DNA of 64,000 nucleotides, taken from NCBI RefSeq assembly GCF_014197535.1, contig NZ_JACIFV010000027.1, positions 1 through 64,000 on the forward strand. The letters run 5' to 3'. A program made the translations under genes and the position numbers. The notes beneath the pieces were generated by a model. The model was not told the DNA's origin. It ran no database searches and worked only from the letters and a program-made list of their open reading frames with translations. Positions 53,434-63,004 of the stretch are shown here, piece after piece; the first letter of the stretch is position 1; the number at the start of each line of letters is the position of its first letter. The stretch comes from Rhizobium aethiopicum. GTDB lineage: Bacteria; Pseudomonadota; Alphaproteobacteria; Rhizobiales; Rhizobiaceae.

Positions 53434-55335
53434 ATGACGTTCGTTTTGAAAAGCGCGGTATCCGCATTGGCAGTTTCTTGCGGCCTGGCAATGATGGCCG
53501 CTCCCGCGCATGCCTATACGCTGATGGATATGCTGCGCGGCGACAGGCAGCGGACTCAGAGCACCATTTTCATGGATCAGATGCCGCCCGGGCGTGTGGC
53601 GCCGCGTGGCGGCGAAGGCGGATCGCTTGGCGGGCTTGACCCGGAGGCGCCGCTGCCGAAGGTGAGCGGTCCGCGTTATTACACCTACAAGACCGAAGCC
53701 CTGCAGTTCGTCGATACCAGCAAGTTCGCCGATCCCATCGTCACGGGTGCGGTTGCTGAGGTTTCGCCGGGGAGCGATTCCGAACCGGTGGTGCAGCGCC
53801 GCTTCCTGGCGCAGGCCAAGGTTCGCGCCAATGCCGACGTCGCCAAGGCGCTCGAAACCTATTACAGCGATGGCCGCAATCCACTCGTCTGGGTCGACGG
53901 CAATCAGATCAACGAGCGCGCCCAGTCGGCAATGGCGGCGCTGGCCGATGCGGCTTCCGTGGGCCTCGACCCTGCCGATTACGCCGTGCAGACGCCGGCG
54001 GTCGATCCGGCCAATCCCGATCCTGCCGCGCGCGACCGGGCGCTGACGCAGTTCGAGCTGGAACTTTCGGCCAAGGTGCTTGCCTTCGTGCAGGACACGG
54101 TCCGCGGCCGCATCGATCCGAACAAGATTTCCGGCTATCACGATTTCCAGCGCAAGGTCGTCAATCTGACGCCGGTGCTGAAGCTTGCGCGCATGAGCCC
54201 CAATGCCGGAGCCTATATCGCCAGCCGTTCGCCTGATAGCCCGCAGTTCGAGGCGCTGAAGGCGGAGCTTGCCAAGCTTCGCGCTGCCGATAGCAATGAG
54301 GAGCAGATCGTCATTTCGCTCCAGGGGCTGCTCAAACCCGGCGACAGCTCGTCTGAGATCGCCAATATCGTCAAGGCGCTGCAGAAGCACGGATCCGAGA
54401 AGCTGAAGACCGATCATGCGGCGACGTTCGCAGCTTACGCCGGCGGCAGCGACTATTCGCCCGAGATCGTCTCGCTGGTCGAGGACTTCCAGAAAGAGCA
54501 CGGCCTGAAGCCCGATGGTGTCATCGGCCAGGCGACGGTGCGCGCCATGACTGGCGGCGACACCAATGCCTCGAAGATCGACAAGCTCGTCGTCGCCATG
54601 GAACAGGTGCGCTGGCTGCCGGAAGATCTGGGTTCACGCTACGTCATGATCAATCAGCCGGCCTACATGGCCTACTACCACAATGACGGCAAGGAACAGC
54701 TGTCGATGCGCGTGGTGGTCGGCGGCAAGAACAACCAGACCTATTTCTTCAACGACGAGATCGAGACGGTGGAGTTCAACCCGTTCTGGGGCGTGCCGCA
54801 GTCGATCATCATCAACGAAATGCTGCCGAAGCTGCGCTCGGACCCGAACTACCTCGATCAGCTCGGTTATGAGGTTGAGGTGAATGGCCATGCCGTCGCC
54901 TCGTCCAGCGTCGACTGGTACGGCTCGACAGCAAATGTTTCGGTGCGCCAGCCGCCAAGCAGCGATAATGCCCTCGGCGAACTGAAGATTCTGTTCCCGA
55001 ACAGCCACGCGATCTACATGCACGATACGCCCTCGAAGAGCTTCTTCAAGCGCGACATGCGGGCACTGAGCCACGGCTGTGTGCGCCTTGCCAATCCACG
55101 CGCGATGGCAGCCGCCGTGCTCGGCACGACGGCCGACGATGTCGCCAGGCAGATCGCGAGCGGCCAGAACCATGCAGTGAAGGTGCCGCAGAAAATTCCG
55201 GTTTACGTCTCCTATTTCACCGCCTGGCCGAACAAGGACGGCGTGGTGGAGTATTTCGACGACGTCTACGGCCGTGACGCCTATGTCGACAAGGCTTTCG
55301 ATGCGACGACCAAGGCGCGTGGGGCGCAGATCTGA
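53434..55335 (+). CDS. L,D-transpeptidase, YcbB/LdtD-like
   Basis: The 633-residue exported enzyme has a signal peptide (ALAVSCGLAMMAAPAHA), a long N-terminal region with a scaffold domain at ~120-290, a peptidoglycan-binding motif near 345-375 (LVEDFQKEHGLKPDGVIGQA), and a YkuD catalytic domain with MHDTPSKSFFKRDMRALSHG and CVRL, the cysteine being the nucleophile in SHGCVRL near residue 548. It makes 3-3 crosslinks or attaches outer-membrane proteins; Rhizobiales rely heavily on such enzymes for polar growth. Confidence 0.92.
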   Translation: MTFVLKSAVSALAVSCGLAMMAAPAHAYTLMDMLRGDRQRTQSTIFMDQMPPGRVAPRGGEGGSLGGLDPEAPLPKVSGPRYYTYKTEALQFVDTSKFADPIVTGAVAEVSPGSDSEPVVQRRFLAQAKVRANADVAKALETYYSDGRNPLVWVDGNQINERAQSAMAALADAASVGLDPADYAVQTPAVDPANPDPAARDRALTQFELELSAKVLAFVQDTVRGRIDPNKISGYHDFQRKVVNLTPVLKLARMSPNAGAYIASRSPDSPQFEALKAELAKLRAADSNEEQIVISLQGLLKPGDSSSEIANIVKALQKHGSEKLKTDHAATFAAYAGGSDYSPEIVSLVEDFQKEHGLKPDGVIGQATVRAMTGGDTNASKIDKLVVAMEQVRWLPEDLGSRYVMINQPAYMAYYHNDGKEQLSMRVVVGGKNNQTYFFNDEIETVEFNPFWGVPQSIIINEMLPKLRSDPNYLDQLGYEVEVNGHAVASSSVDWYGSTANVSVRQPPSSDNALGELKILFPNSHAIYMHDTPSKSFFKRDMRALSHGCVRLANPRAMAAAVLGTTADDVARQIASGQNHAVKVPQKIPVYVSYFTAWPNKDGVVEYFDDVYGRDAYVDKAFDATTKARGAQI

Positions 55336-55357
55336 CGCCTAATCTGTGGTGGTTTTG

Positions 55358-55390
55358 ACGGGCGGTCTTTGGGCCGCCCGTTTTGTTTTT
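55358..55390 (+). terminator. Intrinsic terminator after the L,D-transpeptidase gene
   Basis: ACGGGCGG at 55358-55365 pairs with CCGCCCGT at 55374-55381 around an 8-base loop, followed by TTTTGTTTTT. Confidence 0.9.
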
Positions 55391-55430
55391 GGGGCGTCTG
55401 CGTGCAATATGAGGTTAGGATCTGCCGTGT

Positions 55431-55597
55431 GGCCGCCTCATCCGGCCCTGCGGGCCACCTTCTCCCCTCTGGGTAGAAGGGGAAACCAGCGGCGCACTCC
55501 TTATAAATCTGAGACGTTTTAGTTGGCGCAGAGCATCAGAGGCTTGTCCCTTCTACCCAGCGGGGAGAAGGTGGCGGCAGCCGGATGAGGGGGCCGC
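55431..55597. repeat. Palindromic intergenic element, family 1 copy E (variant)
   Basis: Outer arms GGCCGCCTCATCCGG and CCGGATGAGGGGGCCGC pair with bulges. Inside, CCACCTTCTCCCCTCTGGG and CCCAGCGGGGAGAAGGTGG form the main stem, and TGAGACGTTTTAG echoes the centre of copies B and D. It lies between the transpeptidase terminator and the convergent gph gene. Confidence 0.75.
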
Positions 55598-55629
55598 AAC
55601 TGCAGGAGCATCGGCGAAGTGGCCACTCC

Positions 55630-56391
55630 TCAGACAGCAACCTTGGCCGCAGAACCCTTCAGCAAACCTTCCACCAATTCCGGGGTCAGCTCATCGTAGT
55701 GGGTGATGATGACATCCGGATCGAGGCTTGAAACCGGCACATCAGAATAGCCGAAAGGCACGGCGATCGACGGCACGGCGGCGTTCCTGGCCACGGCGAT
55801 ATCGTTGATGCTGTCGCCGATCATCACGGTTCGGGAAATATCGCCGCCGGCGCGCTCGATGGTGCCGGTGAGGTGACGGGCGTCGGGTTTGCGGTATTGG
55901 AAGGTGTCGCCGCCGGTGACGGCTTCGAAATAGTGGGCGAGGTCGAGCTTCTCGAGCAGACCGAGCGCGAGGCTCTCCATCTTGTTGGTGCAGACGGCGA
56001 GGCGGTAGCCAGCGGATTTCAGGCGGTCCATCGCGGCGACCAGACCGGGATAGGGTTCCGTATGGCCGGGCATGTTCCCGGCATAATGGGCGACGAAGCG
56101 TTCCACCAGCAGCGGCAGGCCGTCTTCCGCGAGCGCATGGCCGCGCAGCCGGCAGGCGCGCTCGATCATCACCCGCGCCCCTTGGCCGACGAGATGGGTG
56201 AGGTCGTCATAACTGACCGGTTCGAGGCCGAGGGCTGCGATCGTATGGTTCAGGCTTTCGACGAGATCGGCATGGGTGTCGAGAAGGGTGCCGTCGAGAT
56301 CGAAGACGACGAGCGGGGCGGGGGCAGGGGTCAAGGATTTGCCTCTTCGTGCGATGAGCGTCTTGCAAGCGGCGTCGATGGAACGCGTCAT
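55630..56391 (-). CDS. gph: Phosphoglycolate phosphatase (HAD superfamily)
   Basis: The 253-residue enzyme has HAD motif I VFDLDGTLLDTHADLV, a helical cap with SLNHTIAALGL and VGQGARVMIERA, motif II AVCTNK, and motifs III/IV in YRKPDARHLTG and MIGDSINDIAVARNA. It removes 2-phosphoglycolate produced during DNA repair or oxygenase side reactions. I use ATG 56391; the ribosome site is weak and ATG 56445 is an alternative. It is divergent from rpiA. Confidence 0.88.
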   Translation of the reverse strand: MTRSIDAACKTLIARRGKSLTPAPAPLVVFDLDGTLLDTHADLVESLNHTIAALGLEPVSYDDLTHLVGQGARVMIERACRLRGHALAEDGLPLLVERFVAHYAGNMPGHTEPYPGLVAAMDRLKSAGYRLAVCTNKMESLALGLLEKLDLAHYFEAVTGGDTFQYRKPDARHLTGTIERAGGDISRTVMIGDSINDIAVARNAAVPSIAVPFGYSDVPVSSLDPDVIITHYDELTPELVEGLLKGSAAKVAV

Positions 56392-56577
56392 TCCCGGGAA
56401 TGATGATATCGTTCCTGACGTAGGCGATCGCGGGACGGAAAGCAACTGCCTGAGGATTACCGGGAAGCCGCAGGCGTTTGTTTCGGCTTTTCATTTTCCG
56501 TGATGATTTTGACTTTCGTTTGCCAGGCGAGCCGTGTAAACAGCACATCCAACGCAATAATTCGGAGCTGGCGGCGC

Positions 56578-57276
56578 ATGGATGCGCGCGAAATGAAGAT
56601 CAAGGCCGCCGAGGCCGCGCTCGCCCATGTCGAAAGCGGGATGCGTCTCGGTATCGGAACTGGGAGTACAGCGGAAGAATTCGTTCGCCTGCTGGCGGAG
56701 AAGGTCGCGGGCGGCTTCCAGGTCGAAGGTGTTCCGACATCCGAACGAACGGCGCGGCTCTGTGTCGAGCTCGGTGTTCCGCTGAAATCGCTTGACGAGC
56801 TGCCGGCGCTCGATCTGACGGTCGATGGCGCCGACGAGGTCGATCCGGCGCTCAGGCTGATCAAGGGTGGCGGCGGCGCGCTGCTGCGCGAAAAGATCGT
56901 CGCTGCCGCGTCGCAGAGGATGATCGTCATCGCCGACGAGAGCAAGCTGGTCGAAACACTCGGCGCTTTCGCGCTGCCGATTGAGGTCAATCCGTTCGGT
57001 CTCGTCTCAACGCGGATCGCCATCGAAAAAGTTGCCGCCCGGCTCGGCCTTTCCGGCGAACTCAACCTGCGCCAGTCCGGTGACGGAGAGTTTACCACGG
57101 ACGGCGGCCATCACATCATCGATGCATCTTTTGGCCGCATTCCTGATGCAGAGGCGCTTTCGAGCGAGCTGAATTCCATACCCGGCGTCGTTGAACACGG
57201 ACTCTTTATCAATATGGCGGCACTTGCGATCATCGCCGGTTCTGCGGGTGCGCGCACGCTGCAGGCAAACAGATAA
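56578..57276 (+). CDS. rpiA: Ribose-5-phosphate isomerase A
   Basis: The 232-residue isomerase contains [57 protein letters not shown] and the glutamate/lysine active-site pattern of RpiA. It interconverts ribose-5-phosphate and ribulose-5-phosphate in the pentose phosphate pathway. I place the start at ATG 56578, 11 bases after GGAG, because [15 protein letters not shown] is the usual N-terminus; a 26-residue extension lacks support. The DUF2059 gene follows after 15 bases. Confidence 0.95.
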   Translation: MDAREMKIKAAEAALAHVESGMRLGIGTGSTAEEFVRLLAEKVAGGFQVEGVPTSERTARLCVELGVPLKSLDELPALDLTVDGADEVDPALRLIKGGGGALLREKIVAAASQRMIVIADESKLVETLGAFALPIEVNPFGLVSTRIAIEKVAARLGLSGELNLRQSGDGEFTTDGGHHIIDASFGRIPDAEALSSELNSIPGVVEHGLFINMAALAIIAGSAGARTLQANR

Positions 57277-57291
57277 CAGGAGCATACACTT

Positions 57292-57867
57292 ATGATGAAC
57301 ATTGCAGGTCTTGGCCGTCTTGCCGCTGCGACCATCGTTCTTTCCGGGCTTGCCTTCGGCTCCGCCGTCAAGGCGCAGGAAGTTTCCGAAGAGCAGCTGA
57401 AGGCTGCGCGCGCGGCGATTGACGCGATCGGCGCCACCGCCCAGTTCGACAATATCCTGCCCGGCCTCGCCGAGCGCCTGAAGGCCGGCCTGATCCAGGA
57501 TTCGCCGAACTATCAGGACATCATCTCATTGACCGTCGACGCGCAGGCGCTGAAGCTGGCGCCGCGCCGCGGTGATCTGGAAAAGGAGGCGGCGCTCACT
57601 TATGCCAAGGCCTTCACGGTCGACGAGCTGAAGGCGATTGCGGATTTCTATAATTCCGACGTCGGAAAGAAGCTGCTGCGCGATGGTCCAGTCGCCTCCC
57701 GCGAAACGGCTAAGGCTGCCGACATCTGGGCGCAGGGCATTTCGCGAGACTTGGAAAAGCAGAGCAATGCCGAGCTGTCCAAGGTCATTAAGGCGCCACC
57801 GCCGGCAACCGAGAGCCCAGTGGCTCCGGCACCCGCTCCGGCGCCGGCCCCGGCTGCCCAGAAGTAA
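57292..57867 (+). CDS. DUF2059 periplasmic protein
   Basis: The 191-residue protein has a signal peptide (AATIVLSGLAFGSAVKAQ), a helical DUF2059 domain (YAKAFTVDELKAIADFYNSD, VGKKLLRDGP) and a Pro/Ala-rich tail (APAPAPAPAPAAQK). The family is widespread in alphaproteobacteria with no assigned function. It is probably co-transcribed with rpiA, and the transcript ends at a clear terminator. Confidence 0.88.
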   Translation: MMNIAGLGRLAAATIVLSGLAFGSAVKAQEVSEEQLKAARAAIDAIGATAQFDNILPGLAERLKAGLIQDSPNYQDIISLTVDAQALKLAPRRGDLEKEAALTYAKAFTVDELKAIADFYNSDVGKKLLRDGPVASRETAKAADIWAQGISRDLEKQSNAELSKVIKAPPPATESPVAPAPAPAPAPAAQK

Positions 57868-57888
57868 GGGCTGCCTCCGCAGATTTGC

Positions 57889-57916
57889 AAAAGCCCGGCA
57901 TCGTCCGGGCTTTTTT
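57889..57916 (+). terminator. Intrinsic terminator after the DUF2059 gene
   Basis: AAGCCCGG at 57891-57898 pairs with CCGGGCTT at 57905-57912 around CATCGT, followed by a run of T. The A-run on the left also makes it usable in the other direction. Confidence 0.92.
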
Positions 57917-57961
57917 GTTATGATGGACCCGGCAATAGCGGCTAGGTTTTGGTGAGGCGAT

Positions 57962-58246
57962 ATGTCCGATCATGACGAGGCGGTGCGAGTGCGAATATCG
58001 GGCAGGGTCCAAGGTGTCGGTTTTCGCATGTGGACACGCGATGAGGCGCTGCGGCTCGGCGTAACGGGTTGGGTGCGCAACGAGGCGGACGGATCCGTGT
58101 CCGCCTTGATCGCTGGAGCGGATAGCGCGATTTCGACAATGATCGAGAGTTTGAGGCGCGGACCTGCAGGGGCATCGGTCTCAAGCGTCGAGACGGAAGC
58201 GGCTCAGCTCGAGAATATGCCGAGGGATTTCCACATTACCGGCTGA
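57962..58246 (+). CDS. acyP: Acylphosphatase
   Basis: The 94-residue enzyme has both signature blocks: [15 protein letters not shown] (phosphate-binding loop with catalytic Arg) and [17 protein letters not shown] (catalytic Asn). It hydrolyses acyl phosphates such as 1,3-bisphosphoglycerate. A GGTGAGGCGAT ribosome site precedes the ATG. It is a separate transcription unit from rpiA-DUF2059. Confidence 0.93.
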   Translation: MSDHDEAVRVRISGRVQGVGFRMWTRDEALRLGVTGWVRNEADGSVSALIAGADSAISTMIESLRRGPAGASVSSVETEAAQLENMPRDFHITG

Positions 58247-58286
58247 GAGCGGCAAATCCTCGAGAGAGAAAACACGGCATGGGCGG

Positions 58287-58505
58287 TCAGCCCCAGTCCT
58301 TCGAACTCTTGGCCAACTGCCATACGCCAGTCTCATCCGGCTCTACGCGCTTGTTGCCGCGGTAGAAGATCGGCAGCCCTGTTTTCTTGTCCATGGCAAA
58401 GCGGCTTGGTGTGAATTTCTCGCCCTCGTGGCCCTGGATGGCGAGGTTGAGCGCTTCCTTGAACTTGCCGGCCCTGCACAGGTTGGCGAAGAGAGTTTGA
58501 TCCAT
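58287..58505 (-). CDS. Small conserved hypothetical protein (72 aa)
   Basis: The product reads MDQTLFANLCRAGKFKEALN, then a basic middle (SRFAMDKKTGLPIFYRGNKR) and WQLAKSSKDWG at the end. It has no membrane helix and no recognised motif. I chose ATG 58505 because GGAGC lies 6 bases upstream; longer starts at 58520 and beyond exist. It is convergent with acyP and divergent from gor. Reality is supported by composition and the ribosome site. Confidence 0.6.
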   Translation of the reverse strand: MDQTLFANLCRAGKFKEALNLAIQGHEGEKFTPSRFAMDKKTGLPIFYRGNKRVEPDETGVWQLAKSSKDWG

Positions 58506-58708
58506 CTTTTGCTCCGGCATCCTTTCAGTCTCGTGCATTGCCTGCCAGCCTCTGCCGACAGGGTCAACCGTAAACGGTGACCGAGGCAACTTCCGATCAA
58601 GATTCGGCAATGGAGTACGGGAAGACGCAGGAGCAGGGCTTTTGTTTTCATGATGATCGCCCCTATATCAGGAACGTCCTTCCTGCGATTCCCCTTCCGG
58701 AGCTTCTC

Positions 58709-60094
58709 ATGTCTTCCTATGATTACGACCTTTTCGTCATCGGCGGTGGTTCCGGAGGCGTGCGCGCTGCGCGCGTCGCCGCCTCGCTCGGCAAGAAGGT
58801 GGCGATCGCCGAGGAATATCGCTACGGCGGAACATGCGTCATCCGCGGCTGCGTGCCGAAGAAACTCTTCGTCTATGCTTCGCAGTTCCACGAGCACTTC
58901 GAGGATGCAGCGGGTTTCGGCTGGACGGTCGGCCGAAGCAGCTTCGACTGGAAGAAGCTGGTGGCTGCCAAGGATGCGGAGATCGCGCGGCTGGAAGGCC
59001 TCTACAAGAAGGGGCTCGCCGGCTCCAATGCCGAGATCCTGGAAACGCGCGCCGAGCTCGTCGATGCCCATACGGTGCGGCTCGTGAAAACAGGGCAGAC
59101 GGTGACGGCCAAGACGATCGTGATCGCGACCGGCGGACGCCCGAACCCGCATGTCGCGCTTCCCGGTCACGAGCTTTGCATTTCCTCCAACGATGCCTTT
59201 CATCTCGAAGAACTGCCGAAATCGATCGTGATCGCAGGCGGCGGTTACATCGCCGTCGAATTCGCCAATATCTTCCATGGCCTCGGCGTGGCGACGACGC
59301 TGATCTATCGCGGCGCCGAAATCCTGTCTCGCTTCGACGAGGATCTGAGGCGGGGCCTGCACGAGGCAATGGTCGCCAAGGGCATCCGCATCCTCTGCCA
59401 TGACACGCTGCAGCAGGTTTCGAACGCCGAGGATGGGCTCGTGCTGGAGACGCTGAACAGCGGCACGCTGCAGGCCGATGTCGTCATGCTGGCGCTCGGG
59501 CGCGATCCGAATACGGAAGGCCTCGGCCTCGAGGCAGCCGGCGTCGCCATGGACGAGCGCGGCGCCATCGTCGTCGACGATTATTCCCGTACCAATGTCG
59601 AAAATATCTATGCTCTCGGTGATGTCACCAATCGGGTACAGCTGACGCCGGTGGCGATTCACGAGGCGATGTGCTTCATCGAGACCGAGTACAAGAACAA
59701 TCCGACCCGGCCGGACCATGAACTGATCCCCACCGCCGTCTTCTCACAGCCCGAGATCGGCACCGTCGGCCTGTCGGAAGAAGAGGCGGGCAAGCGGTAC
59801 AGTGAGCTCGAAGTATACCGCGCCCAATTCCGACCGCTGAAAGCGACGCTTTCCGGCCGCCCCGAGCGGATGATCATGAAGCTGATCGTCGATGCGGCGA
59901 GCCGCAAGGTGGTGGGGGCTCATATCCTCGGGCACGATGCCGGTGAGATGGCGCAGCTGCTCGGCGTCACGCTCAAGGCCGGCTGCACCAAGGACGATTT
60001 CGACCGGACGATGGCGCTGCACCCGACCGCGGCCGAAGAGCTCGTCACCATGTATGCGCCGAGCTATCGCATCCGTGATGGGCAGCGCCTCTGA
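58709..60094 (+). CDS. gor: Glutathione-disulfide reductase
   Basis: The 461-residue flavoenzyme has the FAD motif LFVIGGGSGGVRAARVA, the redox-active disulfide in GGTCVIRGCVPKK, the NADPH-binding IVIAGGGYIAVEFAN, YALGDVTNRVQLTPVA, and the C-terminal catalytic HPTAAEELVTM (His/Glu). It keeps glutathione reduced, supporting the GSTs encoded elsewhere in this window. The start at 58709 has CCGGAG 6 bases upstream. Confidence 0.96.
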   Translation: MSSYDYDLFVIGGGSGGVRAARVAASLGKKVAIAEEYRYGGTCVIRGCVPKKLFVYASQFHEHFEDAAGFGWTVGRSSFDWKKLVAAKDAEIARLEGLYKKGLAGSNAEILETRAELVDAHTVRLVKTGQTVTAKTIVIATGGRPNPHVALPGHELCISSNDAFHLEELPKSIVIAGGGYIAVEFANIFHGLGVATTLIYRGAEILSRFDEDLRRGLHEAMVAKGIRILCHDTLQQVSNAEDGLVLETLNSGTLQADVVMLALGRDPNTEGLGLEAAGVAMDERGAIVVDDYSRTNVENIYALGDVTNRVQLTPVAIHEAMCFIETEYKNNPTRPDHELIPTAVFSQPEIGTVGLSEEEAGKRYSELEVYRAQFRPLKATLSGRPERMIMKLIVDAASRKVVGAHILGHDAGEMAQLLGVTLKAGCTKDDFDRTMALHPTAAEELVTMYAPSYRIRDGQRL

Positions 60095-60100
60095 GCCCTG

Positions 60101-61384
60101 TTAACTGGTGATGCGCGGCGCGCGGATGACTTTGAGGAAAAGCGCCTTCATCGCGTCGGCGATGCCGTCGGTCGGCGTGACTTCGAAATAAAGGCCGGGC
60201 GACGCGCAGGCCTGCATTTTCGTCGGTATCTCGCTCTGGAAGGGCTTGATCCAGGTGTTGTACCAGTTGTTGCTGGGCAGCGGCAGGTAAGTGGTATAGA
60301 GCACGGCGATCTTGACGCCGCGGTCCTTCAGCGGCTTGCAGAAACTCGCGTCGATCGGCTCCTGGCAGCGACCGCCGGTCGTCTTCTTGGTGCATGTCGA
60401 GGGCTTGTAGCTGTCGCCGACGCCGTCGGCGACGAAAAACAGGATTTTTTCAGGGCTGATATTCGAGGTTCCGTCGCCCGCGGGGTCGATGATCGTGTTG
60501 ATCTGCGTCATCGCGCTGTCGAAGCTCGTGAGCTGGTCACTGTTGTAATTCTGGTAAGGAATTGTCATCAGGTCGACCGCGTCGGTATAATTCTTGACCT
60601 TTGTCAGGTCGGAGGTGAGGCCGGAAATCGTCGTCAGCTTCGCGTCCTCGGCCTTGGTGCCGAACGTGTAGACACCCATTCGAAACTGATCGCTGCTGAC
60701 GCGCTCGGCCTTGGCCGTATCGGTCAGCGCCTGGGTGGCCTGGCGAACCACGTCGATGCGCATGGTGACGCCGAGGCTCTTGGCTATGGTGTAGTTGTTG
60801 GTGCTCTGGTCCATCTGGTGACAGGCGAAAGCGCAGCCGGTCTTGGCTTGCAGCTTTGAAACGTCGGTTGCGGTCGCGCCGACGCCCATGGAAGGCGTGT
60901 TGTCGAGCAGGATGTAGAAATCCATGAAGGCGGCAGTCTGGTATTCGGCTGTCGCCGTGCCGGAGATGGTGATCGAATCCCGGCCAAAAATGCGCATGAA
61001 GGTCGTCGGCACGGTCGCGGTGAAGGAAACCTGCGAGTTCAGCTTATTGGCGGTTTTGGTGACGTCGATGCCGAGATCGATTTGAATGTCGGTCAGCTCA
61101 CCCGACGTTTGAGAGATGAAGATGTTGCGGGCGTCGGTCTTGCCAAGCGAGACCGTGCCGTTGCCGTTCATTGTCATTGCGGCGGCGACCGCGCCGGATT
61201 TTTCGGCGATCGAACCGACGGCCGCAGCATCGGCGGCGGCGTAGAGCTGCGTTCTCAGGCTCAGTGCGTGGGCCACATCCACCGCCATGCCGGCCGCACC
61301 CACGAGCGGCACCATCAGCAATGCCGTCATGATGCCGAAATTGCCCGAGCGGTCCAATATGAAGCCGGGCGGAAGGATCGCCAT
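60101..61384 (-). CDS. TadG-like pilus-assembly protein with vWA domain
   Basis: The 427-residue protein has an N-terminal TadE/TadG segment (DRSGNFGIMTALLMVPLVGA, AGMAVDVAHALSLRTQLYAA) with one transmembrane helix, then a von Willebrand A domain beginning MDFYILLDNTPSMGVGAT. The metal-site pattern is DxTxS rather than the usual DxSxS. Several cysteines (CAFACH, CTKK, CQEP) may form extracytoplasmic disulfides. It is an orphan: no other tad/flp genes are adjacent. The start follows GAGGACATGTC. Confidence 0.82.
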   Translation of the reverse strand: MAILPPGFILDRSGNFGIMTALLMVPLVGAAGMAVDVAHALSLRTQLYAAADAAAVGSIAEKSGAVAAAMTMNGNGTVSLGKTDARNIFISQTSGELTDIQIDLGIDVTKTANKLNSQVSFTATVPTTFMRIFGRDSITISGTATAEYQTAAFMDFYILLDNTPSMGVGATATDVSKLQAKTGCAFACHQMDQSTNNYTIAKSLGVTMRIDVVRQATQALTDTAKAERVSSDQFRMGVYTFGTKAEDAKLTTISGLTSDLTKVKNYTDAVDLMTIPYQNYNSDQLTSFDSAMTQINTIIDPAGDGTSNISPEKILFFVADGVGDSYKPSTCTKKTTGGRCQEPIDASFCKPLKDRGVKIAVLYTTYLPLPSNNWYNTWIKPFQSEIPTKMQACASPGLYFEVTPTDGIADAMKALFLKVIRAPRITS

Positions 61385-61571
61385 GACATGTCCTCGAGTT
61401 GAAACTCCTTCAGCTTCTACACGCAAAGTCTGAAATATGGGGAAATCGACATGGTATATGCTGGTTTAAAGCTTCCGGTGATTGGCCTTTGCAAGCTTGA
61501 TCTAAAGGTCTATAAGCCGCCGGATATTAAGACAGGGCATCCGAGGAATGGATGTGAGTGAGGTTGGTAAA

Positions 61572-62945
61572 ATGGCAGAGAACTGGACTCCGAGCAGCTG
61601 GCGGCAGAAACCGATCCTGCAGGTTCCCGAATATCCCGATGCAGCCGCTTTGGCGGCAACAGAGGCCACTCTCGCCAGCTATCCGCCGCTCGTCTTCGCC
61701 GGCGAAGCGCGCCGCCTGAAGAAGCATCTCGCCAATGTCGCTGAGGGCAACGGTTTTCTGTTGCAGGGCGGCGACTGCGCCGAGAGCTTCGCCGAACACG
61801 GCGCCGACAACATCCGCGATTTCTTCCGCGCCTTCCTGCAGATGGCCGTCGTGCTGACCTTCGGCGCGCAGCTGCCGGTCGTCAAGGTCGGCCGCATCGC
61901 CGGCCAGTTCGCCAAGCCGCGCTCGTCCAATGTCGAGAAGCAGGGCGACGTGACACTGCCCGCCTATCGCGGCGACATCATCAACGGCATCGAATTCACC
62001 GAGGAGTCGCGCATTCCGAACCCGGAACGCCAAGCCATGGCCTATCGCCAGTCGGCCGCGACGCTGAACCTTCTGCGCGCCTTTGCGATGGGCGGCTACG
62101 CCAATCTCGAAAACGTGCATCAGTGGATGCTCGGCTTCGTCAAGGACAGCCCGCAGGGCGAGCGTTACCGCAAGCTGGCCGACCGCATCAGCGAAACCAT
62201 GGATTTCATGAAAGCGATCGGCATCACTTCGGAAAACCACCCGAGCCTGCGCGAGACCGATTTCTTCACCAGCCATGAGGCGCTGCTGCTCGGCTACGAG
62301 GAAGCGCTGACCCGCGTCGATTCCACCTCCGGCGACTGGTATGCCACGTCAGGTCACATGATCTGGATCGGCGACCGCACGCGCCAGGCCGACCATGCGC
62401 ATATTGAATATTGCCGCGGCATCAAGAACCCGATCGGCCTGAAATGCGGCCCGTCGCTGCAGGCCGATGATCTGCTGCAGCTGATCGACATTCTGAATCC
62501 CGCTAACGAAGCGGGCCGTCTGACGCTGATCTGCCGCTTCGGCCATGAAAAGGTCGCCGAGAACCTGCCGCGTCTCATTCGCGCCGTCGAGCGCGAAGGC
62601 CGCAAGGTCGTCTGGTCGTGCGATCCGATGCACGGCAACACGATCACGCTCAACAACTACAAGACCCGTCCTTTCGAGCGGATCCTGTCGGAAGTCGAAA
62701 GCTTCTTCCAGATCCATCGCGCCGAAGGCACGCACCCCGGCGGCATCCATGTCGAGATGACCGGCAAGGACGTGACGGAATGCACCGGCGGCGCTCGCGC
62801 AGTCACTGCCGAGGACCTGCAGGACCGTTATCACACCCATTGCGATCCGCGTCTCAACTCCGACCAGGCACTCGAACTCGCCTTCCTGCTTGCCGAGCGC
62901 ATGAAGGGCGGCCGCGACGAGAAGCGCATGGTCGCCAACGGCTGA
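61572..62945 (+). CDS. 3-deoxy-7-phosphoheptulonate synthase, class II
   Basis: The 457-residue enzyme matches the plant/mycobacterial class II DAHP synthase: [70 protein letters not shown] and [18 protein letters not shown]. It condenses erythrose-4-phosphate and phosphoenolpyruvate to start aromatic amino-acid synthesis. I chose ATG 61572, about 8 bases after GAGGTTGG, over 61548. Confidence 0.95.
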   Translation: MAENWTPSSWRQKPILQVPEYPDAAALAATEATLASYPPLVFAGEARRLKKHLANVAEGNGFLLQGGDCAESFAEHGADNIRDFFRAFLQMAVVLTFGAQLPVVKVGRIAGQFAKPRSSNVEKQGDVTLPAYRGDIINGIEFTEESRIPNPERQAMAYRQSAATLNLLRAFAMGGYANLENVHQWMLGFVKDSPQGERYRKLADRISETMDFMKAIGITSENHPSLRETDFFTSHEALLLGYEEALTRVDSTSGDWYATSGHMIWIGDRTRQADHAHIEYCRGIKNPIGLKCGPSLQADDLLQLIDILNPANEAGRLTLICRFGHEKVAENLPRLIRAVEREGRKVVWSCDPMHGNTITLNNYKTRPFERILSEVESFFQIHRAEGTHPGGIHVEMTGKDVTECTGGARAVTAEDLQDRYHTHCDPRLNSDQALELAFLLAERMKGGRDEKRMVANG

Positions 62946-62970
62946 GGACAGGCCTGAGAGGCATAACGAA

Positions 62971-62999
62971 AAACCCGGCTCGATGCCGGGTTTTTTTGT
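62971..62999 (+). terminator. Intrinsic terminator after the DAHP synthase gene
   Basis: AAACCCGGC at 62971-62979 pairs with GCCGGGTTT at 62985-62993, loop TCGAT, followed by more T residues. Confidence 0.92.
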
Positions 63000-63004
63000 T
63001 GGCT

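Noticed and set aside
53359-54501. 380-codon minus-strand frame opposite the L,D-transpeptidase
   Set aside because: Shadow composition; the plus strand has signal peptide and catalytic motif.
58343-59719. 458-codon minus-strand frame opposite gor
   Set aside because: Antisense of glutathione reductase with no domain of its own.
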